DNA from: Myxococcales bacterium
Lineage (GTDB): Bacteria; Myxococcota_A; Polyangia; Fen-1088
Length of the DNA stretch: 40,614 nt
Reading direction: 5' to 3'
Assembly: GCA_003158395.1 (NCBI GenBank)
Contig: PMIX01000281.1
Location: 1 to 40,614, forward strand
Shown here: piece after piece, positions 1 through 9,411 of the stretch
Layout of the letters: every line of letters begins with the position of its first letter
Numbering within the stretch: position 1 is the stretch's first letter
Position numbers and translations under genes: made by a program
The notes under the pieces: generated by a model
Databases searched by the model: none
What the model was told of the DNA's origin: nothing
Seen by the model: only the letters and a program-made list of their open reading frames with translations

Positions 1-1
1 C

Positions 2-1318
2 GCGGGAAGGCATGGAAACCCTTCCAGGGTTTCCATATCCGTGCTCGCGCTCGGGCTCCTGGCGGCCTGCGAAGGAGTCAGCTCCAAAACGATCGAGCAG
101 TGGAAGGGGACTCAGAAGGGGCCGCCAAAGATCGAGGATGTCCTACGCAACTCTAGCGCAGCGCCCCGGCTGCGCGCCGAGGCAGCGGCCGCCCTTGTCG
201 ACTTGGGCACGCCCGAGAAGGTGGACGAGGCGATGGCGGCTCTGCCGGCCAACCAGCGCTGGGAGATCGTCAAGTCGCTCGTTCCCCTCTACGTCAGGAC
301 CTTGGAGAGTGCGCCTGTGCCCAAGGCCCGCGATGCCCGCGATGGGCTGTTCAGTGTCCGTCCCTACGCGCAGCCTGACGACCAAAAGCAGATCGACGCC
401 GCGATTTTGACGTCGCTGGAGAAGGACCTGAGGGAAGGCCGTTTTGCGGGGGGCCGGCATTCGATCGATAAGATGTTGACCGCTGTCGGTACGCCGGCGG
501 GACCCATGCTGGTCAGGCTGCTCCAGGAACCCAGGGCGCCCTACAAGGGGCTGGCCGATCTCTTGGCCAGGGTGGGTGACGAGTCGGCGCGCGAAAAGGG
601 TGGCACGGCCCTAGTACGCCGGGCGGTGGCCGAAAACGAAATCCCCAACGACATGTGGATTGCCCTGGGCACCTTGGGCGGACAAAGCGTGACGGACTTT
701 CTGACCCAGAAGCTCCTGAAGGGCCCGCCGGCAGAGGCGGCGTTGGCTGCCAAAGCGCTACAACAGTCGCGCTACCCCGGTGTGCTCCCGCTGGCGCTCA
801 AGATTGCTGCCGACCCGAAGGCCAACAACTTGGTGCGAGATGAGATCTTCGGCGTGGTAGAAAAGATCGGCGGCCCGGCGGCACAGAAAGGCCTCGTGGA
901 AATCATAGCCAATGACAGAAAGGATCTGGTGCGCTATCGGGCGTATGAGGCCGCTTTGGAGGCGGGCAAGGTCGAGGCCATACTTCCCGCGCTGCAGGCC
1001 TTCTCGGACAAGCTCAGTTTCAAAAAGGAAGATGTGGTCGATTTTCTGGTCAAGGACATCACTAGGCTCGGTATGTCGGCCAAACCCGTGGTACTGAGCG
1101 CCCTGTCGTCACCGTCAGCCCTGGCGCGCATCACGGCCGTCTGGGCGCTGGAATCCCCTCTGGCCAACCCCAAGCAGTCGCTCGGCGCAGCGAGCGATGC
1201 CGTCGCGCTGTTGAAGCTGGCGGACGACAAGGCCAGCCTCAAGGGTTTCCCAGCCGGCGTGACCGTCGGCCTTGAGGCCAAGCGCGTGGCGGTGGTGTTG
1301 CAGAAAAGGGGTCGCTAG
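2..1318 (+). CDS. HEAT-repeat-like lipoprotein, 5' end probably truncated by the window edge
   Basis: ORF 41..1318; the frame stays open to the window start (reads ...GRHGNPSRVSISVLALGLLAACEG), giving a lipobox-like LLAAC and then helical repeats with alternating A/L/V. The GTG at 41 lacks an N-terminal positively charged region, so the true start may lie upstream. Confidence 0.6.
   Translation, partial: AGRHGNPSRVSISVLALGLLAACEGVSSKTIEQWKGTQKGPPKIEDVLRNSSAAPRLRAEAAAALVDLGTPEKVDEAMAALPANQRWEIVKSLVPLYVRTLESAPVPKARDARDGLFSVRPYAQPDDQKQIDAAILTSLEKDLREGRFAGGRHSIDKMLTAVGTPAGPMLVRLLQEPRAPYKGLADLLARVGDESAREKGGTALVRRAVAENEIPNDMWIALGTLGGQSVTDFLTQKLLKGPPAEAALAAKALQQSRYPGVLPLALKIAADPKANNLVRDEIFGVVEKIGGPAAQKGLVEIIANDRKDLVRYRAYEAALEAGKVEAILPALQAFSDKLSFKKEDVVDFLVKDITRLGMSAKPVVLSALSSPSALARITAVWALESPLANPKQSLGAASDAVALLKLADDKASLKGFPAGVTVGLEAKRVAVVLQKRGR
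12..36. repeat. Perfect 11-bp inverted repeat (ATGGAAACCCT-TCC-AGGGTTTCCAT)
   Basis: Read directly: ATGGAAACCCT at 12-22, loop TCC, AGGGTTTCCAT at 26-36. Confidence 0.85.
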
Positions 1319-1343
1319 CAGCGAGACGAGGTAAGAAGCAGTC

Positions 1344-2042
1344 ATGGCCAATGATCCCACCAGGAAGACTCTCCGGCACTTCTACTGCCGCGATTTACTC
1401 TGGCAGAGCTTCGAGCGCATGTCTGAGGCGCTGGACCGGGGCGTCGACGAGCTGGTGAACGAGGCGATGCGGGCCCTTGCCCAGCAGCAGGGTTTTCTGC
1501 CATCGGACTTCGTCGCATCGCCGGGCAGTGGGCTCTCGCAGCCCGAGCGAGTGTTGCCGCGTCCTGACGAGCGCACGGGGAGCGTGCCGTCGCGGCCTGA
1601 TGTGCAGGTCGAGACTGGGAAGTCCCCGACCGGCCTTCGCCGGGCCGTGCCCCCACCGCTGCCCCCGGCCTACGCCACGGCCGAGCAGTCCGCGAGCCAT
1701 CAGCCCCTTCCGCCTGCCGCCGCCACTCTCTCGGTCCCGGCGCCCAGTGGAGGCGGAGTCGCGCCACCCTTGTATCTAGTCTTCGGGAACCAGAGATACG
1801 TCATCGACAAGGATCAGTTCATCATCGGTCGTGGAACCAAGTCGTCTGACCTGCCCATACGTGACGGCAACATTTCGCGCAAACATGCGGTGGTGATTCG
1901 GCGTAACGGCGAGTACTACATCAAGGACCTGGGCTCTACCAACGGCATTGACCACAACGGCGAGCGCATCGAGGGTAAGAAGATCGAGGAAGGGGACATC
2001 TTCTCGATTTGCGACTACCAGTTGAAATTCACGTACAAGTAG
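1344..2042 (+). CDS. FHA domain protein with N-terminal ribbon-helix-helix-like segment
   Basis: C-terminus IIGRGTKSSDLPIRDGNISRKHAVVIRRNGEYYIKDLGSTNGIDHNGERIEGKKI is a canonical FHA (GR..., SRKHA, LGSTNG). N-terminal LLWQSFERMSEALDRGVDELVNEAMRALA, then a Pro-rich linker. Confidence 0.88.
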   Translation: MANDPTRKTLRHFYCRDLLWQSFERMSEALDRGVDELVNEAMRALAQQQGFLPSDFVASPGSGLSQPERVLPRPDERTGSVPSRPDVQVETGKSPTGLRRAVPPPLPPAYATAEQSASHQPLPPAAATLSVPAPSGGGVAPPLYLVFGNQRYVIDKDQFIIGRGTKSSDLPIRDGNISRKHAVVIRRNGEYYIKDLGSTNGIDHNGERIEGKKIEEGDIFSICDYQLKFTYK

Positions 2043-2063
2043 GAGCCGACGAGTGCGCGGAAC

Positions 2064-4226
2064 ATGGCCGGCGCCCTTGACCCGTCGCTACTCGACCAGC
2101 CCGTGACCGCACTGCCCGGGGCCGGGCCAGTGACGGCGGCGCGATTGGCCGAGCGGGGGCTGGAAAGCGTCCGTGACCTGCTGGCCTTTCTGCCGCTCGG
2201 ATATGAGGACTTTCGCACACTCTTCCCGCTATCGGCGCTCGCCGGTTTGCCTGAGGGCCAAGCTGTGGTGGTGCGGGCTCCGGTCCGGCGGGTTCGTCCA
2301 TTCTTCCGGCGCTTGCTCGATGTGTACCTGGAGCAGGATGGGGTGCCGATGCGGGCACGCTGGTTTCGGCCCAATGCCGGCATGCTCAAAACCTACGCCA
2401 AGGGGAACTTCGTGGCGCTAGCCGGAAGCTTGCGGCGGGCGAAGGACGGAAGCGTCGAGCTCATTCATCCCCGCAACGTAACGACGCTCATGGCGGCGCA
2501 GGAGGCGTCGGGCACGCCGTCCGGCTTGGGGCTGCAGCCGCGCTATCCGACAGTGGAGAAGGTTCCCGGCCGGGTCGTCGAGAAGCTCGTCGCGGCGGCT
2601 GTCGACCGGGCGGCGGGGCTGGTGCCGGATGTACTGCCCCAGGGCGTGGCAAGACGTTTCGGCTTTCCTTCGATCGCCGAGTCGCTTCGCCGGGTCCATC
2701 AACCGGAGGCCTCGCTTTCCGACGACAAGCTTGCCGAGCTGGTGGCGGGGCAAGCACCGGCGCAAAGGCGCCTGGTGTTCGAGGACCTGTTCGTCGTCCA
2801 GGTCGGGCTGGCCTTGGAACGCGGCCGCGTCCGCCGCGCGGCGGGTTGGCGCTGCGATGTCGATGGCGAACAGGTGTTGGCATCGGCTCGAGCCGCGCTG
2901 CCTTTTGTGCTCACCCCTGGCCAGGAACGCGCTATTCGAATTCTGTTCGCAGATCTGACCGGGGCGACGCCCATGCAGCGGCTGCTTCACGGTGACGTGG
3001 GGAGCGGCAAGACCGCGGTGGCCTTTGCCGCGGCCTTGCTGATCGCACGTGCCGGCAGACAGAGTCTGCTGATGGCCCCCACAGAGGTGCTGGCTGAGCA
3101 ACACGGGCGCACCTTGGCGGTCTGGGGCGGCAAGGCAGGCTTGCGGGTAGGGGTCCTGCATGCGGGATTGGCTGCGCAGGAGCGGCGTCGAGTACTGGCG
3201 GCGGCTGCGAGCGGCGCGACCAATCTGCTGGTCGGTACGCATGCATTGTTGGAAGGCGGATTGCGAGTTCCGCGACTGGCCTTGGCCATCGTGGACGAGC
3301 AGCACCGCTTCGGGGTACGCCAGCGGGCAGCCCTGCGTCGAGCCGGGGGGTGGATTCCCGACAAGAAAACCGACATGGTTCCCCACCTTCTGGTGTTGTC
3401 TGCCACGCCCATCCCGCGCTCTTTGGCGCTAACCGCCTACGGCGATCTTGACCTGGTCACCCTCGACGAGTCTCCGCCGGGCCGTCAGGTCGTGGCGACC
3501 AGTCTGTGCGTGGGCGAGGCTACGCGGGGCGAGGCTCTGGCCGCGGTCAAGGCAGCCGTCGCAGCCGGCGGCCAGGGTTTCGTGGTTTGTCCGGCCATCG
3601 TCGAGCAGAAGCAGGGCCGGCGCGCTTCGGTGCTGTCCCGCTTTCGCGAGCTGCGTCTGCTGCTGGCGCCCGCGCGCGTAGGCCTTCTGCACGGACAGAT
3701 GCCGAGCAATGAGCAACAGGAGGTGGTCGCGGCGTTTCGTACCGGAAAGCTCGATGTCCTGATCGCCACCACCGTGCTGGAGGTTGGCGTGGATGTGCCG
3801 CACGCTTCGATCATCCTCATCGAGGATGCCGAGCGCTTTGGCCTGGCGCAGTTGCACCAGCTGCGCGGTCGCGTGGGACGGGCGGGGCAGGCGTCGAGTT
3901 GCTATTTGCTCACCGGCGCGCAGGATCCTGAGACCCTAGAGCGATTGGAGTTCGTGGCCGCCACCAGCGACGGGTTCCGCATTGCCGAGGAAGACTTGCG
4001 CCGGCGCGGCCCGGGCGAGATCTACGGCGAGCGCCAGACTGGCGTTGTGGGCCTGTGGATGCGCGATCCGGCCGGCGTTGCGAGCTTGGTCGAGCGGGCG
4101 CGCCAGGAAGCCGAAGCGCTGCTGGCTGAGGATCCGGCGCTTGCGTCGCCTGAGCACGCGGCCTTGGGCCAAGCGGTCGAGACACGTTGGCTGCGCCGGC
4201 GCCCCATTGCCGAGGAAGCAGGATGA
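2064..4226 (+). CDS. recG: ATP-dependent DNA helicase RecG
   Basis: Walker A GDVGSGKTAVA, IVDEQHRFGVRQR, LVLSATPIPRSLALT, TTVLEVGVDVPHASIILIEDAERFGLAQLHQLRGRVGR; N-terminal wedge-like region. Confidence 0.96.
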   Translation: MAGALDPSLLDQPVTALPGAGPVTAARLAERGLESVRDLLAFLPLGYEDFRTLFPLSALAGLPEGQAVVVRAPVRRVRPFFRRLLDVYLEQDGVPMRARWFRPNAGMLKTYAKGNFVALAGSLRRAKDGSVELIHPRNVTTLMAAQEASGTPSGLGLQPRYPTVEKVPGRVVEKLVAAAVDRAAGLVPDVLPQGVARRFGFPSIAESLRRVHQPEASLSDDKLAELVAGQAPAQRRLVFEDLFVVQVGLALERGRVRRAAGWRCDVDGEQVLASARAALPFVLTPGQERAIRILFADLTGATPMQRLLHGDVGSGKTAVAFAAALLIARAGRQSLLMAPTEVLAEQHGRTLAVWGGKAGLRVGVLHAGLAAQERRRVLAAAASGATNLLVGTHALLEGGLRVPRLALAIVDEQHRFGVRQRAALRRAGGWIPDKKTDMVPHLLVLSATPIPRSLALTAYGDLDLVTLDESPPGRQVVATSLCVGEATRGEALAAVKAAVAAGGQGFVVCPAIVEQKQGRRASVLSRFRELRLLLAPARVGLLHGQMPSNEQQEVVAAFRTGKLDVLIATTVLEVGVDVPHASIILIEDAERFGLAQLHQLRGRVGRAGQASSCYLLTGAQDPETLERLEFVAATSDGFRIAEEDLRRRGPGEIYGERQTGVVGLWMRDPAGVASLVERARQEAEALLAEDPALASPEHAALGQAVETRWLRRRPIAEEAG

Positions 4227-6898
4227 GCAACCGGCTCCAGCGTGCCTTGTGGGCGGGGCTTGTCGGCGGCGTATTGGCCGGCAGCGGCGATGCGCTGGCT
4301 ACTCTGGCGGCTGCCCTGACCCGGCCGTCGGTGTTGAATGCGGCACTGCTGGGCGGCGTTGCAGGTGCTCTGCTGGGCGTAGGGCTGGCTCTGCTGGCCA
4401 CTCTCCTCTATGGGGTCGCGGTGCCGGTAGCGGCGCGTGTACCGCGGCTCTCGCCGGCGGCCCTGGTCGCGATGGGCATGGCTGCGCCACTTCTGGTCAC
4501 CGACGCCTTTGCCCTGTTCGCCGGGGCCAAGGCCTCGCGGGTGCCGGGACATCAGGCGATCTCCGTGGTGCTGGTGTTGATGATGCTCGTGCTTGTGGCG
4601 CTGGCCGGCAGCCTGTGGCAGCGACTGCTCGTCTATCTGGAAGGTGTGCCGGGACGAGTTTCCACAACCGTGACCACGGGGATCGGCCTGCTGGTCGTGG
4701 CGGCCGTCGCAGAGCAGGCCAATCGCGTGGTCTTGCCACGGCTCTATCCGTGGTTTCATGTCTCGCTGGGATTGCTCTCCGTCGTGGCCTGCGTGCTGGC
4801 GGCGCGGGCCGTGTTGCGCGGTCGGGCGTGGGGGCGCAGGGGGACGGTGGCTCTTGCGGCAAGCGTGCTGGTTGTGGCTGGGCTAGGCGCGCACGAGCTT
4901 TCTGTCATGGGCGAAAGCCAGAACCTGCGTTTTTTCGTTTACGAAAAGACCCAGGTGACCAGCCTGGTGCTGCGCCTGCTGCCGAAGCGCCGGCCTCCTC
5001 CACCTGTCCACCCGGGCGTTGTCCCGCAAGCGGCGGCCAGCCCCTTGCCCGAGGGACCCCACCGGCCTGATGCCGATGTCGTGCTCATCACCGTAGACGC
5101 CACACGGGCCGATCACGTGGGCGCCTATGGCTATGGTCGTCCGACCACGCCCAACATCGATGCGCTGGCCAGACGCGGGGTGCGCTTCGAGCGCGCCTAC
5201 GCCCAGGCTCCGCACACGTCGTTCTCCATAGCCTCGCTTCTGACCGGCAAGTATTACCCCACGCTGGCGCGGCTGTCCCCGCAAAGCCAGCATGAAACCT
5301 TGCCCCTGACCCTGCGCCGCTACGGCTGGAAGACCGCGGCTTTCTTTCCGCCTGCGGTGTTCTTCATCGATGCGCAGAAAATGAAGACCTTCGAAACCAC
5401 CAACTTCGACTTCGAGTACGTGAAATACGAGTACCTGGACGCCGACGGGCGGGTTGGGCAGATCGAAGACTTCTTTCGCAGTGAGAATCCACGCAGGCTC
5501 TTCCTCTGGCTGCACCTTTTCGAGCCCCACGAGCCCTATGAGGCGCACAAGGGCCATGACTTCGGCAGCCGCGACATCGATCGCTACGACAGCGAGATCG
5601 CGTATTGCGACGCCGTGGTAGGCCGGGTGATCGAGTATCTGCACAAAGAGCGGCCCAATGCCATCATTGTGGTGGCTGCGGATCACGGCGAGGAATTCGA
5701 CGAGCACGGCGGGCGCTACCACGGAACCACGCTCTATGACGAACAGGTGCGCGTGCCGCTTGTCATCTACGTTCCCGGGGTGCCGCCGCATGTGGTGGCA
5801 GGTCCCGTCCAGTTGATCGACATCGCGCCCACCATCCTGGGGCTGCTCGACCTGCTGGCGCCGGCGCGCATGCGGGGGACCGACCTGGGGCCGTGGCTGG
5901 CTGCGCCGCCCGCGTCTGACGACCGCCTGCCTCCGGTGTTCGCCGAGGTGGAGGACAAGCGCATGGTGGTCAAGGGTCAGGAAAAGCTGATCTGCGACCT
6001 GGCCAAGGACTACTGTGCATACCACGACTTGGCGACTGATCCGCGCGAAGAGCACGACCTGGCTGAGGCGCGACCGGAACGAGTGGCGGCGCTGCACCAG
6101 CTGATCGACACGTGGCTCGACCAGCAGGCGCGCTTTGAGTCTGAACGTCTGGCCGGCGTGGACAGCCCCGCGGTGCCCCAGGCCATCGAGCGCGGCCGCA
6201 TGGGCGATCCAGACACGGCGCCCGCGCTGGCGGCTATGCTGCAATCGCGGGCGCCGGTGGAACTGCGGCGCGAGGCGGCCCGATTGCTGGTCGAGGCGCT
6301 GCCAGCCCGGCAAGACACGCGGCCGATGATCGTGGCGGCGATAGACACAGCCGATGACGAGGAAGTCCGTGATTGGGCGGCCGTGGCGGCAGTAAGGTTA
6401 GGCGAGGCGGCGGGCCGTTCGCGCTTGCAAGCCATTGTCGGGCGTTCAGGCAGCGAACCCCACCGGGCGCTGCGACTCCACGCAGCGCTGGCTCTGGCCC
6501 AAGCCGGTGACGGTACGGGCATGATGGTATTGGGCGAGGCACTGGATACGTGTTCGGCCAATGAGGCGTTGTGTAAGTCGATCATCACAGCTTTGGGAAA
6601 ACTGCGCGACCCACGCGCCGTGCCGGTCCTGATCGGGCACCTGTCTGATGTGTTGACCCGGGTGGAAGTCGTGCAGGCCCTGGGAGAGATCGGCGACGCC
6701 TCGGCCGAGCCCGCGCTGGTGGAACGCCTGAAGACCGACGAATATGTGCCCGTGCGCTTGGCAGCGGTACGCGCACTGGCCGGCATCGGCGGCGCACGCG
6801 CCGTGCTGGCCCTTCGCTGGTCCGTCAGCCACGAGAAAGAGCCGCGCGTGGCTGAGGCTGCACGAGCGGTCCTGGCGGAATTGCGGCGAGGACAGTAG
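4223..6898 (+). CDS. Alkaline phosphatase superfamily ('sulfatase-like') membrane protein with N-terminal TM helices and C-terminal HEAT-like repeats
   Basis: ORF 4187..6898; ATG at 4223 overlaps the recG stop (ATGA). Motifs VVLITVDATRADHVGAYGYGRPTTPNIDALARRGVRFERAYAQAPHTSFSIASLLTGKYYP, ADHGEEFDEHGGRYHGTTLYDEQVRVPLVIY; C-terminal repeats RDPRAVPVLIGHLSDVLTRVEVVQALGEIGD etc. Confidence 0.85.
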   Translation: MSNRLQRALWAGLVGGVLAGSGDALATLAAALTRPSVLNAALLGGVAGALLGVGLALLATLLYGVAVPVAARVPRLSPAALVAMGMAAPLLVTDAFALFAGAKASRVPGHQAISVVLVLMMLVLVALAGSLWQRLLVYLEGVPGRVSTTVTTGIGLLVVAAVAEQANRVVLPRLYPWFHVSLGLLSVVACVLAARAVLRGRAWGRRGTVALAASVLVVAGLGAHELSVMGESQNLRFFVYEKTQVTSLVLRLLPKRRPPPPVHPGVVPQAAASPLPEGPHRPDADVVLITVDATRADHVGAYGYGRPTTPNIDALARRGVRFERAYAQAPHTSFSIASLLTGKYYPTLARLSPQSQHETLPLTLRRYGWKTAAFFPPAVFFIDAQKMKTFETTNFDFEYVKYEYLDADGRVGQIEDFFRSENPRRLFLWLHLFEPHEPYEAHKGHDFGSRDIDRYDSEIAYCDAVVGRVIEYLHKERPNAIIVVAADHGEEFDEHGGRYHGTTLYDEQVRVPLVIYVPGVPPHVVAGPVQLIDIAPTILGLLDLLAPARMRGTDLGPWLAAPPASDDRLPPVFAEVEDKRMVVKGQEKLICDLAKDYCAYHDLATDPREEHDLAEARPERVAALHQLIDTWLDQQARFESERLAGVDSPAVPQAIERGRMGDPDTAPALAAMLQSRAPVELRREAARLLVEALPARQDTRPMIVAAIDTADDEEVRDWAAVAAVRLGEAAGRSRLQAIVGRSGSEPHRALRLHAALALAQAGDGTGMMVLGEALDTCSANEALCKSIITALGKLRDPRAVPVLIGHLSDVLTRVEVVQALGEIGDASAEPALVERLKTDEYVPVRLAAVRALAGIGGARAVLALRWSVSHEKEPRVAEAARAVLAELRRGQ

Positions 6899-6930
6899 TG
6901 TTGCAGTCCCTAGCAAACGAGGGTCATCCC

Positions 6931-8745
6931 ATGATGCGGGTCCCGATCGCGTTTCTGACGCTGCTGCTGGTCGTCGGCCAAGGGTGTCGCTGCAGAGACG
7001 AGCGCACTGTCAGGCTGCCGATCGAGTTCGCCTCCCTGCCGGGCGGCCCTGAACCTCGGGTCTGGGTCGCAAGTGATGGCGAGTCGGCTGCTGCTGCGCA
7101 ACTACGATCGATCCGAGGCCGTGGCGGGAGCGAGAGGCGTCCCCACGAACCCATCGAGTTGTTCGCCTTGCGTGGAGAGACTGTCGCCTTCCAGATTGGA
7201 GCACAGGCGGGCAAGGATGCGCTCCGGGAGGTGACGGTTGACCTCGATCGGTTCGCGCACGCGGACGCGGGCAAGCTACAGGTCGAGGCGGGGGTGCCCG
7301 TGCAGGTCGATCGCTTCGTGGTCTACGCGCTCCCCATGGCTAGGCGCTCGGGGAGCAAGGCTCCGGGGGAGTCACTTGGCTGGGAGGCAGGCGCTGTCCC
7401 TCCCGGGCCTGCACCGGGGGGCACGCTCGACGATCCGCTGATCCCGGTGCAAGTGGCTCCGCCGTGGGCAAGCTATCCGATGCATCTTCAGTCCGGGCAG
7501 CGTTGCGCTGTTTGGATCGACGTCAGCGTTCCGCTGGACGGAATCGAACCCGGAACCTATCGCAGCCGAGTTGCGGTTCGCCACCGCGGCGCCAATGGCG
7601 CCACCGATTTGCTGGCCGAGATTCCGCTCACGATCGAGATCGGTCACGCGAAACTCCCCTATGCATCGCTGCGCACGATGGTCTTCTTCGTGCCCGATTC
7701 GATCGCGGCCACCATCGGTTCGAAAACCGTCGTGCGCCAGTACCAGCAACTCATGCACGCGCACCACCTGAGCACGATCTTTCCCATCAATAGGGCCGCG
7801 GACGTGGAAGCCAACGCGGCGGCGCTGACCGGAGAACTGTTCACCGCCAGCCACGGCTATCGGGGCCCGGGGCTCGGGATGGGTTCGAGCGTCGTCGCCC
7901 TAGGCGCCTATGGTTCGCTCGGGGACCCGAACCCCACCAGCATCGCAGGAGTGGCAGCCATCTTGACCGCCCTCGAACGACTCGGAATCCAGGATCGCCC
8001 TGGGGAACTCGACGTCTTCCTCTATGCAGTCGACGAGCAGTGCGAGAGCCCCCGGGGACAGCTTTGGAAACGGGCTTTGGCCGATTCCGAAGTGCCGGCG
8101 CTGCGGCGCCTGCGGGTTGCCCACACGTGCTCGGAGCCTCCTGCCGCGCAAGCCGTCGACCTGATCATGGTGTCGGCGTCCAAGTATTCGTCGCGGTGGG
8201 CCGAACAAGCCAGGGAGCGGGGAAAACACGTGTGGATCTACAACGGTCAGCTGCCCCAAACCGGGCAATTTCTCAGCGATGGGTGGCGCGTGGCCCTGCG
8301 AGCCAACGCTTGGATCCAGTCTGCCTTCCAGATCGAGCGTTGGTTCTACTGGGAGTCAGCATTCTGGGATGACGACAACCGGGGAGGGCTGGGTCCGCAT
8401 GATCTATTTGCCGGGGCCGAGACCTTCCACAATCGTGAGGGCGACTTCTGCAATGGCGACGGCGTACTCGTCTACCCAGGCAGACAACCCGCGTTCCCGG
8501 CTCATTCGGCGGACTATGACGGGGTCTTCCCGTCCATCCGGCTCAAACAGTGGCGGCGGGGTGTGAGCGACGCTGGCTATCTGGAGCTCGGCCGGGCCAT
8601 CGACCGCGCCCGCGTCGAGCGCATCGTTCGGACGCTGGTGCCCAAGGCGCTCGATCAGGCGCGACCCGGAGCCTCACCTCCATGGTCCACCTCGGTGCAG
8701 GCGTACGAGGCTGCACGTCGGGAACTGTTTGGTCTGGTGCGATGA
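6931..8745 (+). CDS. DUF4091-type secreted lipoprotein
   Basis: ORF 6898..8745; likely start at 6931 (MMRVPIAFLTLLLVVGQGCRCRD, lipoprotein-like). C-terminal QIERWFYWESAFWDDDNRGG...DGVLVYPGRQ is typical of DUF4091 proteins. Confidence 0.7.
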   Translation: MMRVPIAFLTLLLVVGQGCRCRDERTVRLPIEFASLPGGPEPRVWVASDGESAAAAQLRSIRGRGGSERRPHEPIELFALRGETVAFQIGAQAGKDALREVTVDLDRFAHADAGKLQVEAGVPVQVDRFVVYALPMARRSGSKAPGESLGWEAGAVPPGPAPGGTLDDPLIPVQVAPPWASYPMHLQSGQRCAVWIDVSVPLDGIEPGTYRSRVAVRHRGANGATDLLAEIPLTIEIGHAKLPYASLRTMVFFVPDSIAATIGSKTVVRQYQQLMHAHHLSTIFPINRAADVEANAAALTGELFTASHGYRGPGLGMGSSVVALGAYGSLGDPNPTSIAGVAAILTALERLGIQDRPGELDVFLYAVDEQCESPRGQLWKRALADSEVPALRRLRVAHTCSEPPAAQAVDLIMVSASKYSSRWAEQARERGKHVWIYNGQLPQTGQFLSDGWRVALRANAWIQSAFQIERWFYWESAFWDDDNRGGLGPHDLFAGAETFHNREGDFCNGDGVLVYPGRQPAFPAHSADYDGVFPSIRLKQWRRGVSDAGYLELGRAIDRARVERIVRTLVPKALDQARPGASPPWSTSVQAYEAARRELFGLVR

Positions 8746-8760
8746 ACCTCACTTGTCTGC

Positions 8761-8789
8761 TTGACAGTTGGGCGCAGGTCGGGCGTTAT
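8761..8789 (+). promoter_or_regulatory. Candidate promoter for the pyrR operon (TTGACA-N17-CGTTAT)
   Basis: Perfect -35 TTGACA at 8761-8766, 17-nt spacer, weak -10 (CGTTAT, 3/6) at 8784-8789, about 50 nt before the pyrR ATG. Confidence 0.35.
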
Positions 8790-8838
8790 CGGCGGTCAAG
8801 GCCGCGCCTGGCCTGCCACCCAAGCAAGGGAATCGGAC

Positions 8839-9411
8839 ATGAAGCTTCGCCCAGCACCTCCGGACACGAACCTGGTCGAACGAGGGGAGATTCTCGATGC
8901 CGTGGGGATCTCTCGGGTCTTGCGCCGCATAGCCTTCGAAATCATCGAGCGCAACGGCCCTGCGCCCTATTTGGTCGGTATCCGCACCGGCGGCGCGGTG
9001 CTGGCCGAACGCATGGTCGAGATGCTGGCTGCAAGTGGCGAGAGCCGGCCTGTCCTAGGCGCCATCGACATCACGCTCTATCGTGACGATGTGTTCTTGG
9101 GCCTGCCCAAGCCCGAAATCGGGGCCACCGAGTTGCCCGAGAGTATCGAAGGTCGCCATGTCGTGTTGGTCGACGACGTTCTGTTCACCGGCCGCACGGT
9201 GCGCGCGGCCATGGACGTGCTGGCCGACTATGGCCGGCCTCGCGCTGTCCAGTTGGCCGTGCTGGTCGACCGCGGCCGGCGCGAGTTACCCATCCAGCCG
9301 GACTACGTGGGCGTACGCCTGCAGACCACCGCCGACCAGTCGGTGCGCGTGATGCTCGCCGATCGCGGGGAGGCCGACCGGGTCGTCCTACGGGAGAGGA
9401 TCGTTCAATGA
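8839..9411 (+). CDS. pyrR: Bifunctional pyr operon regulator / uracil phosphoribosyltransferase PyrR
   Basis: ORF 8761..9411 with likely ATG at 8839; PRPP motif [37 protein letters not shown]; next to pyrB. Confidence 0.93.
   Translation: MKLRPAPPDTNLVERGEILDAVGISRVLRRIAFEIIERNGPAPYLVGIRTGGAVLAERMVEMLAASGESRPVLGAIDITLYRDDVFLGLPKPEIGATELPESIEGRHVVLVDDVLFTGRTVRAAMDVLADYGRPRAVQLAVLVDRGRRELPIQPDYVGVRLQTTADQSVRVMLADRGEADRVVLRERIVQ

Noticed and set aside
4883-6313. 476-aa minus-strand ORF inside the sulfatase-like gene
   Set aside because: Antisense shadow of a well-supported CDS; no recognisable domains.
8761-8838. TTG start of the pyrR ORF at 8761
   Set aside because: The TTG is part of a TTGACA -35-like hexamer; conserved PyrR sequence begins at about ATG 8839.
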